NCBI GenBank assembly: GCA_046704385.1
Contig: JBJKSB010000055.1
Coordinates: forward strand, 1-64,000
Source: GH45 sp046704385
Lineage (GTDB): Bacteria > Bacteroidota > Bacteroidia > Bacteroidales > SZUA-534
Length of the DNA: 64,000 bases
Reading direction: 5' to 3'
Of the stretch, positions 8,578-16,584 are shown one piece after another. How positions within the stretch are numbered: position 1 is the first letter of the stretch; every line of letters begins with the position of its first letter. The translations under genes were made by a program, and so were the position numbers. The notes under the pieces are model-generated. The model was not told where the DNA came from. It made no database searches and saw only the letters and a list, made by a program, of their open reading frames with translations.

Positions 8578-10218
8578 ATGATATCTAACAATAGAAATAA
8601 AAAAACAAAATTCTTTGAATTTCTAAGATTCAGATCATCCATCTATAGCCAGGTAGTGCTCATTATTGCTGCCCTGGCCATTTTTCTACTGATTGCTTTT
8701 GGTACCATCTTTCGTACAGTAAACAAGGAATATATGGAAAGCACCATTCAACAAAGCGGTAATAATGTTTGCATGCTGGTTGAAGGGGCATTATATCAGC
8801 ATATGCTGGAAAATGACAAAACAGCTTTACGGAATATGCTTAACATTATTAACAAAATGCCCGGAATTGAAGACGTTAATATGTACAATAATCAGGACAA
8901 CCTGGTTTATTCATCATTTACCAATGATTCAACCATGCATGGAAATCCTAATTGTAAAGAATGCCACGCAAATATCGATGAGATGTTTCCCAGAGATAAA
9001 AAATCATTTCGCATTGTGAATATTGACGATGAATGTGAAATGACACCTAAACCTTATTCAAGCAGGCTCTTACTGATAAAGTCGCCCATTATGAACGAAA
9101 AATCGTGTTATACTGCTGCCTGCCATGCACACAAGGCAAGCGATGAAGTGCTGGGCTCATTTGTAATACGAATTCCGCTGGAGGAACTGGATACCAATCT
9201 TAATAAGAGTTTTGTACTGAGTGTTTTAACCACCATTTTACTGGTAGCATTTCTTTTATTGTTTACTCGTTTTAAAATTCAAAACCCGCTCAATGCCATT
9301 ATGAAAGCCAGCGAAGTGGTATCAAAAGGTGAATTGAATAAGCGCATGGAGGTAAAACCGGGTGGACCTCACGATGTTAAGATGGTAGCCTCGGCCTTTA
9401 ACGAAATGCTCGATAACCTTCAGTCAAAATCGGAAGAACTTAAAAACTGGTCACAACAGCTGGAAACCAAGGTGCAGCAAAAAACAAAGGAGTTATCTGA
9501 AATTCAGCATGAACTGATACATGTGGAACGGATAGCCTCGCTGGGAAAACTATCATCGTCGGTGGCACATGAAATAAATAACCCTTTAGCGGGAGTTTTA
9601 ACCTATACAAAACTGGTACATAAAAAAGTTAAAGATTTTCAGTTGACTGATGATCAGAAAGAACCCGTAATTAAATATCTGAAAATTATTGAAGCTGAAA
9701 CAAAACGTTGCGGCGATATTGTTAAAGGATTGCTTGAGTTTTCACGAAAAGACCAAAAGGACTTTAAAGATACACATTTGCATAAAATTCTGGATGAAGT
9801 ATATAACCTGATGGCACACCAGATGAAAATCAGCAACATTAGTTTTAATTGTAAATTCTCGGCTAAAAACGATTGGTTAAACTGTAACCAAAACCAGATT
9901 AAACAAGCCTGTGTGGCTATGCTGCTAAATGCATCGGAGGCTGTTACCGAAAATGGTGAGATAAGCATTTTGACAAGTAATCCGGATGAAAATACTGTTA
10001 AAATAGAGGTTTGTGATAACGGAGTAGGAATTGCTGCAGAAGATGTCCCTCATATTTTCGAACCATTTTTTTCAGCCAAAGAAAAAGGAAATGGTATAGG
10101 TCTGGGATTAGCTATTGTTCATGGAATTGTGCAAAATCACCAGGGAACCATCGAGGTGGATTCTGAACTAGGTAAAAAAACAACTATCTCAATAATATTG
10201 CCCCTAATTAAGAATTAA
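8578..10218 (+). CDS. Sensor histidine kinase with heme c-type periplasmic sensor domain (copy 2)
   Basis: 546-residue paralogue of the preceding kinase and very probably a tandem duplicate. The order is the same: TM1, periplasmic sensor, TM2, HAMP, HisKA with His about 331, HATPase. Both cysteine motifs are kept: C126-x-x-C129-H130 and C177-x4-C182-H183. The flanking phrases MPGIEDVNMYN and SRLLLIKSPI are near-identical to copy 1, while TM2 and the C-terminus have drifted. The duplicates could form heterodimers or respond to different redox potentials. The response-regulator gene starts 11 bp downstream. Confidence 0.9.
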   Translation: MISNNRNKKTKFFEFLRFRSSIYSQVVLIIAALAIFLLIAFGTIFRTVNKEYMESTIQQSGNNVCMLVEGALYQHMLENDKTALRNMLNIINKMPGIEDVNMYNNQDNLVYSSFTNDSTMHGNPNCKECHANIDEMFPRDKKSFRIVNIDDECEMTPKPYSSRLLLIKSPIMNEKSCYTAACHAHKASDEVLGSFVIRIPLEELDTNLNKSFVLSVLTTILLVAFLLLFTRFKIQNPLNAIMKASEVVSKGELNKRMEVKPGGPHDVKMVASAFNEMLDNLQSKSEELKNWSQQLETKVQQKTKELSEIQHELIHVERIASLGKLSSSVAHEINNPLAGVLTYTKLVHKKVKDFQLTDDQKEPVIKYLKIIEAETKRCGDIVKGLLEFSRKDQKDFKDTHLHKILDEVYNLMAHQMKISNISFNCKFSAKNDWLNCNQNQIKQACVAMLLNASEAVTENGEISILTSNPDENTVKIEVCDNGVGIAAEDVPHIFEPFFSAKEKGNGIGLGLAIVHGIVQNHQGTIEVDSELGKKTTISIILPLIKN

Positions 10219-10229
10219 AATCGGGAATC

Positions 10230-11570
10230 ATGGAATCAAAAGTATCAATATTAATAGTTGACGATGAAGAATCGGTTCGCGATTCATTATACAACTGGTT
10301 TATTGACGACGGCTACCATGTTGAATGTGCTGAAAATGCAAAACAGGCCCTGTCAATATTAGAATCACAGAGTTTTGATATCATTCTGGCTGATATTAAA
10401 ATGCCGGGTATGGACGGGCTGGAAATGCACCGACGTATAAAATCATTAAATAAAGATGCTATTGTTATTATCATGACTGCTTTTGCATCAGTTTCAACAG
10501 CTGTGCAGGCATTAAAAGACGGTGCCTACGATTACATTACCAAACCTTTCGATCCGGATGATCTTTCGCATTTAATACGGAATGCCACCAGCCAGGTATC
10601 GTTAAAACAGGAAAACGAGGCTTTACGAAACAGCGTGGTTTCGCTGGAAAACGTTGACGACCTGGTAGGCACAAGTGAAGCAATGATGCAGGTTTTCAGG
10701 GAAGTGGAAAAAGTAGCTCAGTCGAGTTCTCCGGTAATTATCCAGGGCGAGAGCGGTACCGGTAAGGAATTAATTGCCAAAGCCATCCATTCAAATTCCC
10801 AGCGAAGATTTTTCCCCCTGGTAAGCGTGCATTGTGGCGCTTTAACCGAAAGTTTGCTCGAAAGCGAGCTTTTTGGTCACGAAAAAGGAGCTTTTACCGG
10901 GGCCATGTTTAACCGGAAAGGACGTTTCGAAATGGCTGATGGCGGAACAATTTTTTTGGATGAAATAGGAACCATTTCGGCTAAAATGCAGGTTGAACTC
11001 TTACGGGTTCTCGAAACCAAAACATTTGTAAGAGTCGGCGGTAACCGCGAAATAAAATCCGATTTCAGGGTCATTTGTGCTACCAATAAAGATTTAAAAA
11101 AGATGGTGAATGAAGGCGAATTTCGCGAGGATCTTTATTACCGCTTGAATGTGGTTACCATTAAAGTACCTCCGCTACGCGATAAAATTGAAGATATTCC
11201 CATGCTGGTCGACTTTTTTATTAAAAAATACTGTATCTCCATGAGCCGGCCGGAAGTAACTATCGATAAAGCGGCTATTCAAAGCTTACAAAAATATGAT
11301 TTCCCGGGTAATGTCCGTGAGCTTGAAAATATGATTGAGCGTGCCATTGTGGTTGGCAACGGCAAAGTAATAAAAGCCAAAGATTTTCCATTTGAAAAAA
11401 ATGCAGTACAAACATCAATCGAAAGTCTGGCTGAGCTTGAGAAAAAACACATCCTGGATATCCTGAACAAATACGATTGGAATATCTCAAAATCGGCCAA
11501 AGTATTGAAAGTGGACAGGGTAACCCTTTACAACAAAATGAAAAAATACGGCCTTAAAGGGGAAGCCTAA
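10230..11570 (+). CDS. Sigma-54-dependent response regulator, NtrC family
   Basis: 446 residues. Receiver domain at 1-120 with phospho-acceptor Asp about 55 (LADIKMPGMDG). The AAA+ sigma-54 activation domain spans about 139-365, with Walker A GESGTGKE, the sigma-54 contact loop GAFTGA at about 220-225, and Walker B FLDEIGT. The Fis-type helix-turn-helix is at about 400-446 (AKVLKVDRVTLYNKMKKY). It is the obvious partner of the two heme-motif kinases just upstream (11 bp gap). Its likely target is the HybAB/H-protein operon, which has a sigma-54-like promoter and palindromic upstream sites; that assignment is inference. Confidence 0.95.
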   Translation: MESKVSILIVDDEESVRDSLYNWFIDDGYHVECAENAKQALSILESQSFDIILADIKMPGMDGLEMHRRIKSLNKDAIVIIMTAFASVSTAVQALKDGAYDYITKPFDPDDLSHLIRNATSQVSLKQENEALRNSVVSLENVDDLVGTSEAMMQVFREVEKVAQSSSPVIIQGESGTGKELIAKAIHSNSQRRFFPLVSVHCGALTESLLESELFGHEKGAFTGAMFNRKGRFEMADGGTIFLDEIGTISAKMQVELLRVLETKTFVRVGGNREIKSDFRVICATNKDLKKMVNEGEFREDLYYRLNVVTIKVPPLRDKIEDIPMLVDFFIKKYCISMSRPEVTIDKAAIQSLQKYDFPGNVRELENMIERAIVVGNGKVIKAKDFPFEKNAVQTSIESLAELEKKHILDILNKYDWNISKSAKVLKVDRVTLYNKMKKYGLKGEA

Positions 11571-11617
11571 AATTCAAATTCTTTATTAAAAATCACAAAT
11601 CTTTAACACCGAACAAA

Positions 11618-12148
11618 TTGAACCGGAAGCATATATTATTAATTAACCATGGAAAATTCGAAGACGAATTTCTTGACCATATTGTACAATCAGTGGTCAA
11701 TGAACTTCATTATCCGGTTCAGATTGCTGATAGTGAGATTCTGCTGGATGAATACTATGATCCCGGGCGCAGGCAATATGACGGAAACAGATTACTGAAA
11801 GATATAAATTCAATATCTACTCCCGACATTATGAAGCGAATTGCTCTTTTTCGTGTCGATTTATTTATACCCATTCTGACCTACATCTTTGGGCAGGCTG
11901 CTTTTAAAGGAGAAACAGGTATTGTATCGGTGTATCGATTACGTAATGAGCTTTACGGAATCAAAAAAGATGATACTTTATTACTAAACCGTTTTACCAA
12001 GGTTATCATCCACGAATTGGGTCATACTTTTGGATTAATCCACTGTCACACGCCCAACTGTGTGATGCGTTCAAGCACTTATGTGGAAGATATTGATCAA
12101 AAGAGCCGGAGTTTTTGTAGTAGTTGCAGAAGTCAATTGTTGCTTTAA
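11618..12148 (+). CDS. amzA: Archaemetzincin-family zinc metalloprotease
   Basis: 176-residue predicted zinc protease. The metzincin signature HELGHTFGLIHC starts at about residue 132. It is followed by the family's extra cysteines: Cys-x4-Cys ending in CVM, then CSSC near the C-terminus, which bind a second structural zinc in known archaemetzincins. The segment YDPGRRQYDGNRLL is also typical. No ATG lies in frame upstream; the likely start is the TTG at 11618, 47 bp after the response regulator, so it may be the last gene of that operon. There is no signal peptide, so it should act in the cytosol. Substrates of bacterial members are unknown. Confidence 0.88.
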   Translation: MNRKHILLINHGKFEDEFLDHIVQSVVNELHYPVQIADSEILLDEYYDPGRRQYDGNRLLKDINSISTPDIMKRIALFRVDLFIPILTYIFGQAAFKGETGIVSVYRLRNELYGIKKDDTLLLNRFTKVIIHELGHTFGLIHCHTPNCVMRSSTYVEDIDQKSRSFCSSCRSQLLL

Positions 12149-12501
12149 ACTAAATCTGATACATTCGCGTGAACATATAATGTCGTTCTTACGAAACTTC
12201 TCTTTGCATTGATTTACCTTCTTACCATAATTCGCTCCCATGGCGCTCTCTGGCTGGTTACAATTATCTCATACAAGGTTTAAACCCCAATACCAATCCC
12301 GCATTGAAGATATTCAGGTAATTTAATACGTATAAGGCAAATCTCAACTCAGTCCCAGCGGGACGACATTATGGTAATAAAAGAGTCTTAAAAAGACAAA
12401 AAAATCCCGTAGAGATGACATTATTAAATTAATTAATATCGTTCCAATGGAACTCCATTTTACTTAGAAATAGTTTTACCATGCTATCGCTCCTACAGAG
12501 C
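12149..12501. repeat. Intergenic stretch of short perfect hairpins, REP-like relic
   Basis: No gene. Short perfect inverted repeats are strung together: GTCCC-agc-GGGAC (12352-12364), GTCTT-aaa-AAGAC near 12385, GTTCC-aat-GGAAC (12441-12453). Such mixed small hairpins are common in Bacteroidota intergenic DNA and may be decayed REP elements. They also separate two convergent genes, so they could help termination. Confidence 0.45.
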
Positions 12502-13044
12502 TTACTTTCCAGTCAACCAACTTATTAATTTATCGTTATAAGGCTTTTCCTTGGGTTTTAAATAATCAACCAAATGACCATTTTCGTCAATCATAAACTT
12601 CTGGAAATTCCAGGTGACATCGGCATCCATAACTCCGTTTTCCGACTTTTGAGTCAACCATTTATATATCGGGTCCATATCATCACCTTTCACTGAAATT
12701 TTATGCATCATAGGAAAAGTTACCCCATAATTTTTAGTACAAAATTCCCGAATTTCCTTATTGGTGCCAGGTTCCTGCTTCAAAAAGTTATTTGCCGGAA
12801 AACCTATTATCACAAAATTTTTATCCTTATATTCATTATAAAGTTTTTCCAGATCGGCATACTGAGGCGTATTGCCACATTTTGAAGCCGTATTTACTAC
12901 CAGAACCTTTTTACCCTTTAATGATGCGAGATCGAATTCCTTGCCTTCAAGAGTTTCTGTTTTAAAATCGAAAAAAGTTTTATGTTGGGCATTTGCAGCT
13001 AAACTTAAAAATATTAAACATGCGATTAGATTAAGTTGTTTCAT
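12502..13044 (-). CDS. Secreted glutathione peroxidase-family peroxidase (Cys type)
   Basis: Reduces hydroperoxides, probably with thioredoxin rather than glutathione. I use the ATG at 13044 (180 residues) because it opens a signal peptide (about residues 1-20, LSLAANAQ); the upstream GTG adds 14 residues. The peroxidatic Cys is at about 56 in NTASKCGNTPQY (cysteine in place of selenocysteine), the catalytic Gln at about 90 in KQEPG, and the Trp-Asn pair in TWNFQKF. A further Cys in EFCTKNYGVTFP aligns with the resolving Cys of thioredoxin-dependent members. It is divergent from amtB. Export points to periplasmic peroxide defence. Confidence 0.93.
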   Translation of the reverse strand: MKQLNLIACLIFLSLAANAQHKTFFDFKTETLEGKEFDLASLKGKKVLVVNTASKCGNTPQYADLEKLYNEYKDKNFVIIGFPANNFLKQEPGTNKEIREFCTKNYGVTFPMMHKISVKGDDMDPIYKWLTQKSENGVMDADVTWNFQKFMIDENGHLVDYLKPKEKPYNDKLISWLTGK

Positions 13045-13266
13045 TTTAAAAAGGATTAAGTTAGATACTATCAACAAAACAGTCATATTTTTGTTTTTAA
13101 AAGAACCCCTCGATATAAAATAGTGTTTTAAATAAATAGATGAATTTTCCCGTTTTAACCCCTAATTTTTTAGGGGGTGTTTGTAATTTTTCTATTTTTT
13201 TCTTGCAGATAGTTATAATTTGATATATTTTCGTGCCGGCTAAATTCAAATTCTAATTAAAAGATT

Positions 13267-14586
13267 ATGAAAAAAATCTATTTATTACTTATCTCGATCC
13301 TGGGTTTTACAGTTACGTCGTTTGCACAAGGTACTAACCAAATTGATACCGGTGCAACGGCATGGATGATAACCTCAACAGCACTGGTTTTATTAATGGT
13401 ACCAGGCTTAGCTATGTTTTATGGGGGTTTGGTTCGTTCAAAAAACGTTCTGGGAACCATGATGCATAGTTTTGTGGCTATGGGAGTTATGAGTATCCTT
13501 TGGATGAGCGTAAGCTATAGCATGGCTTTTGGGCATAATGTGCTTGGAGGTTGGTTTGGATGGAATAAAGACTATTTCTTCCTAAAAGGTATTGATAATT
13601 CCGTACTGCCGGCAGGAGTACCTGAATATGTATTTTCCATGTTCCAGGGAAAATTTGCAATAATAACACCGGCACTAATTGCAGGTGCATTTGCGGAACG
13701 GGTTTCATTTAAAGGTTATATTCTATTTATAACTATCTGGGGCCTGTTAGTATATAATCCTTTATGTCACTGGGTTTGGGCTCCCGACGGATTCTTATTT
13801 AATCTGGGACCCAAAGGTGCTATTGATTTTGCCGGAGGAACTGTAGTTCACATTTCAGCTGGAGTTAGCGGATTAGTAGCTGCCATTTATTTGGGCAAAC
13901 GCCGTGGATATCCACACCGTCATTTACGCCCCAATAACCTTGTGATGACCTTAATGGGAGCAGGTTTATTATGGGTAGGCTGGTTTGGCTTTAATGCAGG
14001 TAGTTCAATTTCAAGCGGATTAAGTACTGCACAGGCATTAACAGCAACACAGGTAGCTGCAGCTGCAGGAGCCATTTCCTGGATAATTATCGAAAGTTTA
14101 CATCATGGTAAAGCCACTGCCCTTGGTTTTGTATCTGGTGTACTGGCAGGATTAGTGGCAGTTACCCCGGCAGCTGGCGTAGTGCAACCTTATGGTGCTT
14201 TGATTTTAGGTATAATTGCTTCTATTATTTGTTATAGTGCCATTTTAATTAAAAATAAACTGGGTTACGACGACAGTCTCGATGCTTTTGGGATACACGG
14301 TATAGGAGGTATTGCCGGGGCCTTGTTACTTTCATTCTTTATAAGAAATAGCTGGATGAGCGACGCTGCAGCAGCTAACGGTGGTTCCTGGAGCGCACTG
14401 CAACAACTTGGGATACAAGCCACAGCTGTTGGAATAGCAATTGCTTATGCTGTTATTGGAACATTAATAATTATATTTATTGTCGAAAAAACAGTTGGAC
14501 TAAAAGCTTCCACCAGTGATGAATTAGACGGATTAGACCATGCTTACCATGGTGAACGTGGTTACGGCATGTTAAATCCTAACTAA
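13267..14586 (+). CDS. amtB: Ammonium transporter Amt/AmtB
   Basis: 439-residue inner-membrane ammonium channel. A cleavable signal peptide (LGFTVTSFAQ, about residues 1-20) precedes eleven TM helices, as in classical Amt proteins. Family marks are visible: MFYGGLVRSKN after the first helix, FAGGTVVHISAG with the conserved pore His, LGWFGFN-type LWVGWFGFNAGS, and DSLDAFGIHGIGG with the second pore His. The C-terminal tail (HGERGYGML) is the cytosolic element that contacts the PII protein. The PII gene follows 100 bp downstream, the usual amtB-glnK pairing. Confidence 0.97.
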   Translation: MKKIYLLLISILGFTVTSFAQGTNQIDTGATAWMITSTALVLLMVPGLAMFYGGLVRSKNVLGTMMHSFVAMGVMSILWMSVSYSMAFGHNVLGGWFGWNKDYFFLKGIDNSVLPAGVPEYVFSMFQGKFAIITPALIAGAFAERVSFKGYILFITIWGLLVYNPLCHWVWAPDGFLFNLGPKGAIDFAGGTVVHISAGVSGLVAAIYLGKRRGYPHRHLRPNNLVMTLMGAGLLWVGWFGFNAGSSISSGLSTAQALTATQVAAAAGAISWIIIESLHHGKATALGFVSGVLAGLVAVTPAAGVVQPYGALILGIIASIICYSAILIKNKLGYDDSLDAFGIHGIGGIAGALLLSFFIRNSWMSDAAAANGGSWSALQQLGIQATAVGIAIAYAVIGTLIIIFIVEKTVGLKASTSDELDGLDHAYHGERGYGMLNPN

Positions 14587-14686
14587 ATAAAGGTTTTGGA
14601 TTATGTTGCCAATAATAAATTGGATTACCAATCAAAATTTATTACAGGTAAAACAGAATTTTAACAGACTTTAAATTTGAAAAATA

Positions 14687-15040
14687 ATGAAATTAATTGT
14701 TGCTATAATAAGAAGTAATAAGCTCGACCAAGTTCGCGAAAGCTTAATTGATGCCGAAATTGAAAGAATAACCGTAAGCAGGGCATCGGGTCATGGAAGA
14801 CATGCAAAGGAAGAGATGTATCGTGGACAGGTGGTGGTTCCGGGGCTGACCCCGAAAATAAGAATTGAAATTGCGGTTAATGATGAATTTGTAGAAACCA
14901 CAATTGATGCTATTATGAAGGCTGCAAGGTCAAATAATGGAAATAATGAAGGTATTTTAGGTGATGGTAAAATATTTATTTTACCTTTGGAGGAATGTAT
15001 CCGGATAAGAACCGGTGAACGTGGTGGCGAAGCAATTTAA
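14687..15040 (+). CDS. glnK: PII-type nitrogen regulatory protein, GlnK-like
   Basis: 117-residue PII trimer subunit expected to bind ATP/ADP and 2-oxoglutarate and to block AmtB when nitrogen is plentiful. B-loop and core motifs are intact (GDGKIFILPLEECIRIRTGE). The T-loop is divergent: RASGHGRHAKEEMYRGQVVVPGLTPK. Tyr46 of E. coli GlnB is kept, but Tyr51, the uridylylation site, is Val. Before the B-loop there is a 6-residue insertion (SNNGNNEG). Control by uridylylation therefore seems unlikely. Its pairing with amtB supports a direct role at the transporter. Confidence 0.93.
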   Translation: MKLIVAIIRSNKLDQVRESLIDAEIERITVSRASGHGRHAKEEMYRGQVVVPGLTPKIRIEIAVNDEFVETTIDAIMKAARSNNGNNEGILGDGKIFILPLEECIRIRTGERGGEAI

Positions 15041-15068
15041 CAACAAACAACATAATAACAACTACGAG

Positions 15069-15101
15069 TCCCTTTCAGAGTAATTTTGAAAGGGATTTTT
15101 T
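15069..15101 (+). terminator. Rho-independent terminator after the PII gene
   Basis: TCCCTTTCA (15069-15077) and TGAAAGGGA (15087-15095) form a perfect 9-bp stem with a 9-base loop followed by a T run. It lies 29 bases after the stop and separates the operon from the convergent kinase gene. Confidence 0.85.
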
Positions 15102-15106
15102 GATAA

Positions 15107-15979
15107 TTACAAAACATAACTCCTTAACAATTTGAGCGTTGTGCCATAGTAACCCCTTCCAAATAAATTAAAGTGATTAAAATAATGGTACAACAGGTAT
15201 AAATTTTCACGATACTGCCATCCTTCAGGCAAAGGGTATTCCTTTTGATAAGATGAATAAAACTCAGGTGAAAATCCACCAAACATTTTTGTCATGGCCA
15301 GGTCTGCTTCACGGTGCCCGTAGTAAACAGCAGGATCAATTAAAACTGCATTTCCTTGGTTATCACATAAATAATTACCTCCCCACAAATCGCCGTGTAA
15401 TAAACAAGGAGGCTCTTCACTACCCTGCAACACTTTTTCAATTGCACTTTCAAGCTTAGCCACACCTAATCGCAATTCATGAGTAGCCTCACCATTTTTT
15501 TCAGCCATTTTTAGCTGGGGCAAAATGCGATATTGGTAATAAAACTCAGCCCAATTAGTTTTGGCACTACCTACGGCTTTATTATACTGGGGAGAAGCCC
15601 CGATATAGTTATCCTCAAAAAAGCCAAATTCCTTATTTCTTTGCTGATGCATCCTGGCAAAGGCTTTTCCAAAATCATTAAAAAAATCAGAGCTTTTGCT
15701 TCCCTGTTCAATATTTTCAATCAACAAAAATGATTCATCGTATAAAATGACTTTTGGCACCCTGATACATTCCGGTTTAGCCAGTTCGTTTAGACCATTA
15801 GCCTCGTTTAAAAACATATGAGGTGCACCGGAATGTGATTTTAAAAAATAAAAATTACCGGATTCTGTTTGAATAATCCGTGAATCGGCAATACAACCTC
15901 CTGAAACAGAACTATCTGAAATCATGGTTTCACCCAGAAAGGACTCAACTTTTGTTTTTATATTAAAATTGATACTCAT
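15107..15979 (-). CDS. Fructosamine/ketosamine-3-kinase family protein
   Basis: 290-residue protein kinase-like enzyme of the fructosamine kinase family, which phosphorylates sugar adducts on proteins or amino acids to start deglycation. The catalytic loop reads LLHGDLWGGNYLCD (residues about 196-209) and is followed by the metal-binding LIDPAVYYGHREADLAM, both diagnostic. Bacterial members usually act on ribulosamines or erythrulosamines rather than fructosamines. Its start overlaps the 3' end of a low-molecular-weight phosphatase gene by 17 bp, so the two are co-translated. That phosphatase class has been shown to remove phosphate from protein-bound ribulosamine 5-phosphate, so the pair makes biochemical sense as a repair unit. 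Confidence 0.92.
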   Translation of the reverse strand: MSINFNIKTKVESFLGETMISDSSVSGGCIADSRIIQTESGNFYFLKSHSGAPHMFLNEANGLNELAKPECIRVPKVILYDESFLLIENIEQGSKSSDFFNDFGKAFARMHQQRNKEFGFFEDNYIGASPQYNKAVGSAKTNWAEFYYQYRILPQLKMAEKNGEATHELRLGVAKLESAIEKVLQGSEEPPCLLHGDLWGGNYLCDNQGNAVLIDPAVYYGHREADLAMTKMFGGFSPEFYSSYQKEYPLPEGWQYRENLYLLYHYFNHFNLFGRGYYGTTLKLLRSYVL

Positions 15980-16457
15980 TACGAATATGGTTTAGCAACC
16001 CTTGGCAAGCGTCTTCAAGCAAATCGAGTACTTTTTCAAATCCGGCTGAACCGCCATAATAAGGATCGGGAACATATCCCGGATTATCAAATTTACAATA
16101 ACTTGTCATTTTATTAAGCAACCCATTATAGTTTTCTGCTCCTTTAAACAAATTGATATCCATAATGTTATCATCATCCATTCCAATTATATAATCAAAT
16201 TGTCCAAAGTCTGATGAATTAAGTTGCCGTGAAATACTGGTAAGCTTATAATTTCGCTTTATGGCATGTTGTTGCATTCGGGCATCGGCAGGTTCACCGG
16301 CATGGTAAGCAATAGTACCGGCAGAATCACATATTATATGATCACTCAGTCCGGCTTTAGCAACATAGGCATTCATAACAGCCTCGGCGCTTGGCGACCG
16401 ACAAATATTTCCCATACATACAAAAAGCACTTTTACCGGCTTTTTCTCATTTTTCAT
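15963..16457 (-). CDS. Low-molecular-weight protein-tyrosine-phosphatase family
   Basis: 164 residues. The P-loop CMGNICRSPSAE near residue 14 is the CX5RS signature, and the general-acid Asp lies in VPDPYYGG near residue 130. It may act as a tyrosine phosphatase or, given the overlapping fructosamine-kinase-family gene, as a ribulosamine-5-phosphatase in protein deglycation. The family alone does not separate these; the neighbour favours deglycation. It is probably the first gene of a two-gene unit. Confidence 0.92.
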   Translation of the reverse strand: MKNEKKPVKVLFVCMGNICRSPSAEAVMNAYVAKAGLSDHIICDSAGTIAYHAGEPADARMQQHAIKRNYKLTSISRQLNSSDFGQFDYIIGMDDDNIMDINLFKGAENYNGLLNKMTSYCKFDNPGYVPDPYYGGSAGFEKVLDLLEDACQGLLNHIRNEYQF

Positions 16458-16528
16458 AGCTGTGTAGTGATTAATTTTTACTACGAAAATATATTTTATA
16501 ACTGGAAAAATACCAGGCTCCTTAAAGA

Positions 16529-16566
16529 AAAATCGGAAATCCCAATTTATCTGAATTTCCGATTTT
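16529..16566 (-). terminator. Terminator hairpin after the 428-residue secreted protein gene
   Basis: AAAATCGGAAAT and ATTTCCGATTTT form a perfect 12-bp stem with a 14-base loop. On the reverse strand it is followed by a T-rich run and lies 19 bases after the stop at 16585. Confidence 0.75.
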
Positions 16567-16584
16567 GCTAAAAAAAATCGCTTT

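Noticed and set aside
13155..13176. CCCCTAA-tttt-TTAGGGG hairpin between gpx and amtB
   Set aside because: It lies between divergent starts, so it cannot terminate either gene; no second copy supports an operator.
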